From NCBI RefSeq assembly GCF_030341905.1, contig NZ_JATAAF010000017.1, forward strand, positions 1-58,912: a stretch of DNA of 58,912 nucleotides, read 5' to 3'. Made by a program: the position numbers and the translations under genes. The stretch comes from Porticoccus sp. W117. GTDB lineage: Bacteria > Pseudomonadota > Gammaproteobacteria > Pseudomonadales > Porticoccaceae. Shown piece after piece: positions 43,514-52,231 of this stretch. The notes beneath the pieces were generated by a model, which was given only the letters and a program-made list of their open reading frames with translations, searched no databases and had not been told where the DNA came from. Positions within the stretch are counted from its first letter, which is position 1. Every line of letters begins with the position of its first letter.

Positions 43514-43766
43514 TCAGCTCACCATCCGTTGGTTTGTATCCTTTGCCCTGAGAGTGTGTTTTGGCAGAATCCGCGATCTGCTGCATTAAATCGCTGTTTT
43601 GCAAAATGTACAGGCTTTCCTGCTCGCGTTCCCAGTCTTCGGCGCTTATCACGACAAAATCCTCACCGGCACGGCGCGTCACCTTAATGGGCTCGTGGCT
43701 GCTAACGGCTTGTTCTACAAAACTTTTCAAGTTGTCTCTAAACTTGTTTACGCTGATGGTTTCCAT
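43494..43766 (-). CDS. yefM: YefM/Phd family antitoxin
   Basis: A 90-residue antitoxin that neutralises the YoeB toxin and represses its own promoter. The N-terminal DNA-binding and dimer part is METISVNKFRDNLKSFVEQ followed by KVTRRAGEDFVVISAEDW, typical of YefM; the C-terminal tail wraps the toxin. ATG 43766 is chosen because it gives the family N-terminus; the frame is open further upstream but without similarity. A perfect TGTACGG palindrome lies 26 bases upstream and is probably the operator. Confidence 0.92.
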   Translation of the reverse strand: METISVNKFRDNLKSFVEQAVSSHEPIKVTRRAGEDFVVISAEDWEREQESLYILQNSDLMQQIADSAKTHSQGKGYKPTDGELNEITGV

Positions 43767-43791
43767 GTTGTGCCTGTTGTATACGCATTTA

Positions 43792-43810
43792 TGTACGGTA
43801 ATTCCGTACA
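43792..43810 (-). promoter_or_regulatory. Probable YefM-YoeB operator
   Basis: TGTACGG and CCGTACA form a perfect palindrome with a 5-base spacer. YefM-type repressors recognise TGTAC-containing palindromes (core TGTACA in E. coli). It sits just upstream of the antitoxin gene, where it would allow autoregulation. Confidence 0.65.
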
Positions 43811-43985
43811 ATTTTAATGGAGGTTTATAGGCATGGTCAATCGGTAGTTGCCGGTAATTACTCGGCACTCCCCAAAAACACGCCGCCGCTAAAGCTACCG
43901 CGTGTGTCCAAAAACACAGTTCTCAGACGTTGTATACGTGCTACACATTGATTCACACTCATGGTAACTCGCAAGGAGAACGACA

Positions 43986-44330
43986 ATGTCAAACCTGTAT
44001 ATGTGCGTATTGCGCAATTCCGAAGGCGGCTGTAAAGAACCCACTCCCTCAGAAATGGACGAGGCGTTCGCTAAGTTCCAACAGTGGCAAGAGAAGTTTG
44101 CGGATAACATCGAAGACATGGGCGGTAAATTGGGGGATGGCAAAATACTCACCGAAAAAGGTGTTGTCGACGGCCCATTTATGGAGATTAAGGAGATTGT
44201 TGGCGGTTATATGGTTGTGCGCGCAGAGAGCCTGGACGAAGCTGTACAGGTAGTGAGAGAGTGCCCGCCTGTTGCTGCATCGCTGAAATCATCAACCAGC
44301 GTTGAAATTCGTGAACTTTGCAAAATGTAA
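43986..44330 (+). CDS. YCII/DGPF domain protein
   Basis: A 114-residue small alpha/beta protein of the YciI-like family with the signature VVDGPFMEIKEIVGGYMVV, from which the DGPF name comes. Such proteins are regularly encoded with ECF sigma factors of group ECF42, as here: the next gene starts in the stop codon (TAATG). AAGGAGAACGACA is a strong ribosome binding site. The biochemical role of DGPF proteins is unsettled. Codon use is AT-richer than the ilv genes. Confidence 0.9.
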   Translation: MSNLYMCVLRNSEGGCKEPTPSEMDEAFAKFQQWQEKFADNIEDMGGKLGDGKILTEKGVVDGPFMEIKEIVGGYMVVRAESLDEAVQVVRECPPVAASLKSSTSVEIRELCKM

Positions 44331-45556
44331 TGCTTGAACAGCACGACGAGCATTTTTTCAGACATCAATACGCTAGCCTTGTAGCCACACTCACCCGCAA
44401 GGTTGGCGTACAACACATAGCTCTTATTGAAGATGCCGCGCAGACAAGCCTGCTGAAGGCCTGGGAATTATGGAAGGTGAGTGTGCCTGCCAACCCGGAA
44501 GCCTGGCTTCACCGCGTTGCCCACAATGCACTGATAGATACCCTTCGAAAACAACGCCTGCTGACGCCTGAAGATCACGCAAATTTGCCGTTACAAACGC
44601 ATGAAGAGTCGGCAAACCTTGCGGGTGACCTCGATGACTTTTTACACCTTATCTTTGTTTGTTGTGACAAGGCTGTACCGCAGCCATTCAGCCTGACACT
44701 TGTTTTAAAGGTATTGTGCGGGTTCAGTGTGAAGGAGATAGCCGCTCGTTTGTTTATCTCTGAAACCAATGTTTACAAACGGTACCGACGGGCCTGTGAT
44801 GTTCTAAAAAAACGCTCGGGGTATTTTAACATTCTGACTCTTGCGGAATCGTCTGAACGCCTGGATTCGGTATTGTGTGTGTTGTACCTGCTGTTTACCG
44901 AAGGCTATCTTTCATATTCAAAAGATGGAGCTATCCGGCGTGAGCTCTGTGAAGAAGCAATTCGCTTAGCGGGATTATTGGCAAGCAAAGATTTTTGCCA
45001 AAAGCCGGTAATTATGGCCTTGCTCGCACTGATGTCGTTTAACCTGGCGCGCCTTGCCTCTCGCCAGAGTGAAAGTGGCGAATTGTTATTGCTTGAAGAG
45101 CAAGACCGCAGCCAATGGGATGCGCACAGAATTGCACAAGGTTTTCATTACTTAAAGCTGTCAGCGCAAGGGGAGCGGATAAGCCGTTATCATCTTGAAG
45201 CAGCTATTGCTGCTGAACACTGCCGTGCAGCCAGTTTCGCACAAACAGACTGGGCATCCATTTGCCGCAGCTATCAACAGTTAGAAGTGATACAACCCTC
45301 TTATCTTTATCGCCTCAATCGCGTGGTGGCATTGGCCGAGTGGCAAGGGGCTGACGCGGGTTTAAAGCTGTTGTTGGAAAATTCGCCTCCTACCTGGATG
45401 ACTCGGTCGTATCTTTGGTATGTGGTGGCTGCAGATATCCATAGGCGCTGTGATCATCGCGATGAATATAAGCGTTTTGCGGATCTCGCGCTGAAATGTG
45501 CGCCAAACGAATATGTTCAACGGCTTATTAAAAGAAGATTCAACTCAGGGGGGTAA
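44330..45556 (+). CDS. ECF sigma factor of the DGPF-associated type (ECF42-like), with C-terminal extension
   Basis: A 408-residue protein: a sigma part of about 180 residues (region 2 with EDAAQTSLLKAWELWK and AWLHRVAHNALIDTLRK; region 4 with VKEIAARLFISETNVYKRYR) plus a helical C-terminal domain of about 220 residues (DSVLCVLYLLFTEGYL; LNRVVALAEWQG), like the DUF6596/TPR-like tail of ECF42 factors. In that group there is no ordinary anti-sigma gene and the tail is needed for activity. Start ATG 44330 overlaps the DGPF stop by one base. The target is likely the DGPF operon itself. Confidence 0.92.
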   Translation: MLEQHDEHFFRHQYASLVATLTRKVGVQHIALIEDAAQTSLLKAWELWKVSVPANPEAWLHRVAHNALIDTLRKQRLLTPEDHANLPLQTHEESANLAGDLDDFLHLIFVCCDKAVPQPFSLTLVLKVLCGFSVKEIAARLFISETNVYKRYRRACDVLKKRSGYFNILTLAESSERLDSVLCVLYLLFTEGYLSYSKDGAIRRELCEEAIRLAGLLASKDFCQKPVIMALLALMSFNLARLASRQSESGELLLLEEQDRSQWDAHRIAQGFHYLKLSAQGERISRYHLEAAIAAEHCRAASFAQTDWASICRSYQQLEVIQPSYLYRLNRVVALAEWQGADAGLKLLLENSPPTWMTRSYLWYVVAADIHRRCDHRDEYKRFADLALKCAPNEYVQRLIKRRFNSGG

Positions 45557-45589
45557 TAAGAATTGAATTGCACGCTGTGACTGCCGTTG

Positions 45590-46471
45590 TTATTCAATAC
45601 ATTCCCAAAACGCCGCCACCAGCGGGTTTTTTAACTTCTTCTCCAACACGCAAAGCCCTACATCGTAGGGTTCCAATTCAGGCTTGATATCCAGCACCTG
45701 CACACGCCCGGCGATGGGACTGTGGTCGAGGACGATCTGCGGCACGATGCCAATGCCCAAGCCCAGACCTACCATGCTGACTATGGCTTCGTTACCGGTG
45801 ACCTGGGCGTAAATTTTCGGTTTTACCCCCAGCTCGTGAAACCAGTGATCGATGCGTTTTCGCGCCACGCCGCTTTCCGCCAGAATTACCGGCAGGTTTT
45901 GCCAGTTTTCCGTTTTGGTTTTGCCCGCCAATGCGGTGAGGTCGAAGCCGCTGGTGGCCGGGGCGATAAAGCGCAATGGGGTGGTAGTGACGGTTTTAAA
46001 GGCCAGCCCTCTCTGCAGCCGATCCGGGCGGGCGGCGATGGTGATGTCTTCGTCGCCGGCGACAATGCGTTTGATGGCTTTGTCCGGGTCGCCGGTGTGC
46101 AATTTAAAATCCACCAACGGGTAGCGCTGGCGAAAGTTGGCGAGCAAATCGTAGAGTACGCTGTAGCTGGCTGTGACGGAGCAATACATGCTCAGTTCAC
46201 CGCTGAGGGTGTCGCTAGCTTCCAATAAGTCGTTGCGAATCAGTTCCCACTGGGACACGGTTTCCCGGGCGTAGTTTAAAAATTTTTCTCCTTCTACCGT
46301 TAATTCAACGGTTCTGTTGTCGCGGGTAAACAGAGTGACGCCCAGGGCTTCTTCCAGCTGTTTGATACTGCGCGACAGCGCTGATGGGCTGATGTGGCAA
46401 CCCTCGCTGGCGCGGCCAAAATGCAGGCAGTCAGCCAGGGCCAGAAAGTGTTTCAGGGTGCGCGTGTCCAA
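45590..46471 (-). CDS. ilvY: LysR-type activator IlvY
   Basis: A 293-residue LysR regulator with N-terminal winged helix (FLALADCLHFGRASEGCHIS; SPSALSRSIKQLEEALGV) and C-terminal inducer-binding domain. The sequence and location identify IlvY, which senses acetolactate or acetohydroxybutyrate and activates ilvC. In E. coli the gene is directly divergent from ilvC; here a thioredoxin-family gene is inserted between it and ilvC on the same strand as ilvY (3-bp spacing), so the promoter facing ilvC drives that gene first. Start ATG 46471. Confidence 0.93.
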   Translation of the reverse strand: MDTRTLKHFLALADCLHFGRASEGCHISPSALSRSIKQLEEALGVTLFTRDNRTVELTVEGEKFLNYARETVSQWELIRNDLLEASDTLSGELSMYCSVTASYSVLYDLLANFRQRYPLVDFKLHTGDPDKAIKRIVAGDEDITIAARPDRLQRGLAFKTVTTTPLRFIAPATSGFDLTALAGKTKTENWQNLPVILAESGVARKRIDHWFHELGVKPKIYAQVTGNEAIVSMVGLGLGIGIVPQIVLDHSPIAGRVQVLDIKPELEPYDVGLCVLEKKLKNPLVAAFWECIE

Positions 46472-46474
46472 TGC

Positions 46475-48217
<1,743 letters not shown>

Positions 48218-48243
48218 GTTCTGATCTCAAGATAGTGTTCGAG

Positions 48244-48277
48244 ACAGGCTTGGTGCGTGAGTACCAGGCCTGTTTTT
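48244..48277 (+). terminator. Rho-independent terminator after ilvC
   Basis: ACAGGCTTGGT and ACCAGGCCTGT form an 11-bp stem (one G-U pair) with an 8-base loop and a T-tract, 27 bases after the ilvC stop. Confidence 0.85.
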
Positions 48278-48329
48278 GTAGGTCGGCCTTCAGGCCGACA
48301 TAGAGTGTCGGGCTAAAGCCCGACCTACA
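48277..48329. repeat. Palindromic intergenic repeat (TGTAGGTCGG family), inverted pair
   Basis: Units 48277-48300 and 48306-48329 are inverted, each a palindrome of TGTAGGTCGG or TGTCGGGC arms. The second copy of the family is at 50349-50417, on the other side of ilvD. Confidence 0.87.
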
Positions 48330-48340
48330 GGGGTTTTAGC

Positions 48341-48368
48341 GTGCGACGTGCGACGTCAGACGTGCGAC
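48341..48368 (+). repeat. Tandem heptamer GTGCGAC, four units, upstream of ilvD
   Basis: Three perfect GTGCGAC copies and one variant (GTCAGAC in third place) follow without gaps. They end 9 bases before a TATAAT box (48378-48383), so they overlap the position of a -35 element. Confidence 0.7.
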
Positions 48369-48377
48369 CAAACAACG

Positions 48378-48383
48378 TATAAT
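48378..48383 (+). promoter_or_regulatory. Candidate -10 box of ilvD
   Basis: A perfect TATAAT lies 50 bases before the ilvD ATG. No consensus -35 box is visible 17 bases upstream, where the heptamer repeat lies, so an activator or the repeat may replace it. Confidence 0.5.
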
Positions 48384-48433
48384 CGAAGCTCGATATCCCC
48401 GAATAGCACCAAGCCAAAACCGGAGTACAAACA

Positions 48434-50281
48434 ATGCCCAAATTACGATCTGCCACCACCACCGAAGGCCGCAATATGGCCGGTGCCCGTGCCCTGTGGC
48501 GCGCCACTGGCATGGGCGAAGAAGATTTTGGCAAACCCATTATCGCGGTCTGTAACTCATTCACCCAGTTTGTGCCGGGCCACGTGCACCTCAAGGATTT
48601 GGGCCAGCTGGTGGCCGAGGAAATTCGCGCCGCCGGTGGCGTTGCCAAAGAATTCAACACCATCGCCGTGGACGACGGTATCGCCATGGGCCACGGTGGC
48701 ATGCTCTACAGCCTGCCGTCCCGTGACCTGATTGCGGATTCCGCCGAATACATGGTTAACGCTCACTGCGCCGACGCCATTGTGTGTATATCCAACTGCG
48801 ACAAGATCACCCCGGGAATGCTGATGGCCGCTATGCGCCTGAATATTCCGGCGATTTTTGTCTCCGGCGGACCTATGGAAGCGGGCAAAACCAAACTGGC
48901 GCCGCAAAAAATCGACCTGGTGGACGCCATGGTGGCGGGCGCGCAGGATGATGTAAGCGACGAAGAAAGCGAGGCCATCGAGCGCAGCGCCTGCCCAACC
49001 TGTGGCTCCTGCTCCGGCATGTTTACCGCCAACTCCATGAACTGTTTGACCGAAGCGCTGGGGCTGTCCCAGCCAGGTAATGGCTCTATGTTGGCCACTC
49101 ACGCCGATCGTGAAAAGTTATTCCGCAGCGCCGGCCGACGTATTGTTGACCTGTGCAAACAGTATTATCGCGACGACGACGATTCCGTACTGCCTCGCAA
49201 CATCGCCACCAAAACCGCGTTCAACAACGCCATGGTGCTGGATATCGCCATGGGCGGTTCCTCCAACACCGTATTGCACTTGCTGGCGGCTGCTCAGGAA
49301 GCGGAAGTGGATTTCACCATGGCGGATATCGACGCCCTGTCCCGCAAAGTGCCGCACCTCAGCAAAGTATCCCCGGCCACGCCGCTCTACCATATGGAAG
49401 ACGTGCACCGGGCCGGTGGCATTATGGCGCTGATGGGCGAGCTGGACCGCGCCGGTTTGATCGACACCAGCGTCGGTCACGTATCCGGTGAAAATCTGGC
49501 TGACGTGATCAATCGCTGGGACATCAAAAGCCCCAACTGCCCGGAAGAAACCAAAGAATTCTTCCGCGCCGGCCCCGCCGGTATTCGCACCACCCAGGCG
49601 TTTAGCCAAAACACGCGCTGGGAAACCCTGGACGACGACCGGGAAAACGGCTGTATTCGCTCCATCGACAACGCCTACAGCCCGGAAGGTGGCTTGGCGG
49701 TACTGTTCGGTAACATCGCCAAAGACGGCTGCATCGTAAAAACCGCTGGTGTGGAAAAAGAGTGCTACCAATTCACCGGCCGCGCCCGCATTTTTGAAAG
49801 CCAGGATGCGGCAGTAGAAGCCATTCTGGGCGACCAGGTGATAGCGGGTGACATAGTGGTTATTCGCTACGAAGGCCCGAAAGGTGGCCCCGGTATGCAG
49901 GAAATGCTGTACCCCACTACCTACCTGAAATCCAAAGGCCTGGGCACCAAATGCGCCCTGATTACCGATGGCCGCTTCTCCGGTGGCACCTCTGGCTTGT
50001 CCATTGGTCATATTTCCCCGGAAGCGGCTTCCGGCGGCACCATTGGCCTGGTGGAAGAGGGCGACAGCATCGAAATCGATATTCCCGCCCGCCGTATTGA
50101 GCTGATGGTCTCCGACGCCGAACTGGCCCAACGCCGAGAAGCCATGAACGCCAACGGTAAAAAAGCCTGGAAGCCGGTGGATCGCCAACGGGAAGTGTCG
50201 GTAGCGCTGCGCAGCTATGCCATGCACGCCACCAGTGCGGATCGTGGTGCGGTTAGGGATTTGAGCCTGTTTGAAGAGTAA
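48434..50281 (+). CDS. ilvD: Dihydroxy-acid dehydratase
   Basis: A 615-residue iron-sulfur enzyme for the step after IlvC. The cluster ligands are in [17 protein letters not shown] and [15 protein letters not shown]; the C-terminal half has [17 protein letters not shown] and the catalytic-base region [14 protein letters not shown]. Length is nearly that of E. coli IlvD (616). The ATG at 48434 follows a clean 50-base promoter region. It is monocistronic: terminators lie on both sides. Confidence 0.97.
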   Translation: MPKLRSATTTEGRNMAGARALWRATGMGEEDFGKPIIAVCNSFTQFVPGHVHLKDLGQLVAEEIRAAGGVAKEFNTIAVDDGIAMGHGGMLYSLPSRDLIADSAEYMVNAHCADAIVCISNCDKITPGMLMAAMRLNIPAIFVSGGPMEAGKTKLAPQKIDLVDAMVAGAQDDVSDEESEAIERSACPTCGSCSGMFTANSMNCLTEALGLSQPGNGSMLATHADREKLFRSAGRRIVDLCKQYYRDDDDSVLPRNIATKTAFNNAMVLDIAMGGSSNTVLHLLAAAQEAEVDFTMADIDALSRKVPHLSKVSPATPLYHMEDVHRAGGIMALMGELDRAGLIDTSVGHVSGENLADVINRWDIKSPNCPEETKEFFRAGPAGIRTTQAFSQNTRWETLDDDRENGCIRSIDNAYSPEGGLAVLFGNIAKDGCIVKTAGVEKECYQFTGRARIFESQDAAVEAILGDQVIAGDIVVIRYEGPKGGPGMQEMLYPTTYLKSKGLGTKCALITDGRFSGGTSGLSIGHISPEAASGGTIGLVEEGDSIEIDIPARRIELMVSDAELAQRREAMNANGKKAWKPVDRQREVSVALRSYAMHATSADRGAVRDLSLFEE

Positions 50282-50313
50282 TTTTGAAGGTTAATTCCTC
50301 AAGTTAATAATCG

Positions 50314-50342
50314 AAAAGCCCGGCAGAGATGCCGGGCTTTTT
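50314..50342 (+). terminator. Rho-independent terminator after ilvD
   Basis: AAAAGCCCGGC, a 6-base loop and GCCGGGCTTTTT form a perfect 11-bp stem with T-tract, 32 bases after the ilvD stop. Confidence 0.9.
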
Positions 50343-50348
50343 CTATTC

Positions 50349-50417
50349 TGTAGGTCGGGCTTCAGCCCGACATCTTGGTGTAAATAAGAAAGTGTTGTCG
50401 GACTAAAGTCAGATCTA
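50349..50417. repeat. Palindromic intergenic repeat (TGTAGGTCGG family), one intact and one decayed unit
   Basis: The first unit (50349-50372) is a perfect palindrome; the second (50396-50417) has several mismatches (GTCGGACTAAAGTCAGATCTA), a sign of decay in an older copy. Confidence 0.8.
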
Positions 50418-50448
50418 TATACCCCGCTAAATTTTTTTGCCTTCGGCA

Positions 50449-50476
50449 GGTGGCAAAATTCTGTCAAATCCACTCT
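50449..50476 (+). promoter_or_regulatory. Shared ECF-type promoter element upstream of the cassette 2 sigma gene
   Basis: GGTGGCAAAA (50449-50458), 12 bases, then CACTCT (50471-50476). The same two boxes with the same spacing occur at 52154-52181 before the receptor gene of the cassette. The distance between boxes suits a -35/-10 pair; the element lies 35 bases before the sigma start. Confidence 0.6.
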
Positions 50477-50510
50477 ATACTTCTGACACCAATAGAAACA
50501 GGCAGCCGTT

Positions 50511-51038
50511 TTGGCCACTGAAACTCGCCCAAAATCACTGATGGCGCGGCTTTTTGCCGAGCACAGTGGTCGTTTGCAGCATTATTTGCGCAAACGGCTG
50601 GCCAGTGATGCCGATGCCCAGGAGCTTTCCCAAGAGGCTTATTTGCGCTTGCTTCGGGTCAAGAAAATAGACTTGATTCGCCACCCAGAGGCTTATTTGT
50701 ACCGCATTGCCCGCAATCTGGTGCATGAACTCTACAGTGGGCGCCCTCAAAAAGAGTCTCACTCCATTGATGAGTTGGTCGAGGCCGAAAGCCCGTCGTT
50801 ACAAGGTACTCCGCTGGAGGATGAGGCGGATAAAACCAGGCGCCTGGCGCGTATAGAAAGCCTGCTCGGTGAACTGTCTCCGAAGTGCAGGGCGGTGCTG
50901 ATCTTGTATTGGCGCGATGGTCTGACCCAACAAGAAATTGCTAACGAGCTGGGGCTGTCTCGCTCAATGGCACAGAAGTATATGGCGCAAGGACTGGCAT
51001 ATTGCCAGAAAAAACTGGATGGAAAACATGATGAATAA
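50511..51038 (+). CDS. ECF sigma factor, FecI-like (cassette 2)
   Basis: A 175-residue sigma factor. Region 2 has DADAQELSQEAYLRLLRVKK and HPEAYLYRIARNLVHEL, and region 4 has LSPKCRAVLILYWRDGLTQQ followed by EIANELGLSRSMAQKYMAQ. The N-terminal LMARLFAEHSGRLQHYL matches FecI-type factors. The frame opens at TTG 50511; an internal ATG at 50541 is possible. The FecR-like gene overlaps its end by 11 bp. A promoter-like element shared with the receptor gene suggests it activates its own operon. Confidence 0.88.
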   Translation: MATETRPKSLMARLFAEHSGRLQHYLRKRLASDADAQELSQEAYLRLLRVKKIDLIRHPEAYLYRIARNLVHELYSGRPQKESHSIDELVEAESPSLQGTPLEDEADKTRRLARIESLLGELSPKCRAVLILYWRDGLTQQEIANELGLSRSMAQKYMAQGLAYCQKKLDGKHDE

Positions 51039-52098
51039 ACGCGAAAAACAGCAAGGAAAGTATGACCGTTCCATTGATGAAGCCGCTCAGTGGTTTGTGG
51101 TTATGCAGGCTGATGATCACTCTCAGCACGAAAGAGAGGCCTTTGCCGAGTGGTTGCTCAGCTCCAGAAATCATGTGATGAGCTACATGAAAATTGCCAT
51201 GCTGGGTGACGATATTGCCAGCCTGAAAGAGGCGGACTTTCCGGGTGCGGAGCAGCTGAAAGCGGTTTTGCGAGCCGATGACTCCAGTGCGGAAGTTGTT
51301 GAGCTATTCGATAGCGATACCGCCACTATTAATAACGTTCGCCATCAAACATCTGCTGGCAGCACTCACAAAGCGCTTTTCAGATGGCCTGTTATGGCGG
51401 CTGCAGCGGTGATGATTGTGGCAGTGTGCCTCACTCTGCTTTGGCCAACGCTGTCTTCTTCGCCAACCATGTATCAGACAGCTATTGGCGAGCAATCGTC
51501 TCTGGTTCTGGAAGACGGCTCTACCATTACCATGAACACGCTGACACAAGTGAAGGTGGATTACAGTGGCACTTACCGGGATTTGTATCTGCAAAACGGT
51601 GAAGCCCTGTTCGACGTTGCCAAAAAACCGTCGCGCCCATTTCGGGTGCACGTAGACGGTGTGGTCGTCACGGCCATTGGAACCCAGTTCAACATTCGCC
51701 AGCTTGCGGGCACTGTTGAAACCACCCTGTTGGAAGGTGTAGTGGAAGTTGATTCCGGTTCCAATGAGAAAGCAGTTCGACTCCGGGTGTCCGACCAGGC
51801 CGTGATCAACCGCTCCAGTCGCGAGATGACAGTTGCGTCTGTAGATATGGATTCGATTATGGCGTGGCGGCAGAGAAAGCTGATTTTTGATGGTCATTTA
51901 TTGAAAGACGCCGTTGCTGAATTCAATCGCTATAACCGCAAAAAAATCGTTATATTGGATAGCGAACTGGAGCTCACACCAGTGAGTGGGGTTTTTAACT
52001 CAACGGATATTGATTCATTCGGACTATTTCTGGAAGCTGCGGGAATATCAAAAGTTAATCGCAGTGAAAGAGGAATTGTTTTAGCGGAAATAAAATAA
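51028..52098 (+). CDS. FecR-like anti-sigma factor / transmembrane signal transducer (cassette 2)
   Basis: A 356-residue membrane regulator. Residues about 15-60 form the cytoplasmic DUF4880-like part (DEAAQWFVVMQADDHSQHER; FAEWLLSS). The helix is at about 119-140 (WPVMAAAAVMIVAVCLTLLW). The periplasmic FecR domain (about 160-260, with TMNTLTQVKVDYSGTYRDL) ends in an STN-like domain (LKDAVAEFNRYNRKKIVIL). The design equals that of the cassette 1 protein. Starts at 51019, 51028 and 51031 are all in frame; ATG 51028 is used here. It overlaps the sigma gene and is 133 bp from the receptor. Confidence 0.87.
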   Translation: MMNKREKQQGKYDRSIDEAAQWFVVMQADDHSQHEREAFAEWLLSSRNHVMSYMKIAMLGDDIASLKEADFPGAEQLKAVLRADDSSAEVVELFDSDTATINNVRHQTSAGSTHKALFRWPVMAAAAVMIVAVCLTLLWPTLSSSPTMYQTAIGEQSSLVLEDGSTITMNTLTQVKVDYSGTYRDLYLQNGEALFDVAKKPSRPFRVHVDGVVVTAIGTQFNIRQLAGTVETTLLEGVVEVDSGSNEKAVRLRVSDQAVINRSSREMTVASVDMDSIMAWRQRKLIFDGHLLKDAVAEFNRYNRKKIVILDSELELTPVSGVFNSTDIDSFGLFLEAAGISKVNRSERGIVLAEIK

Positions 52099-52153
52099 AC
52101 CGAACTGTTTTTTAACGAAATGTTAATTTTTTAAACTCTTTTTTAAGAAACAG

Positions 52154-52181
52154 GGTGGCAAAAATTATCGAACATCACTCT
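52154..52181 (+). promoter_or_regulatory. Shared ECF-type promoter element upstream of the cassette 2 receptor gene
   Basis: GGTGGCAAAA (52154-52163), 12 bases, then CACTCT (52176-52181), identical to the element at 50449-50476 in sequence and spacing. It lies 50 bases before the receptor GTG, so the receptor probably has its own sigma-dependent promoter. Confidence 0.62.
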
Positions 52182-52231
52182 TGTTATGTGAAATCACATT
52201 CTAAAAACATAAACAAGAGAGAGGTGGGTAA

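Noticed and set aside
49118-50227. Long open frame on the minus strand opposite ilvD (369 codons)
   Set aside because: Antisense shadow of ilvD without recognisable domains or ribosome binding site.
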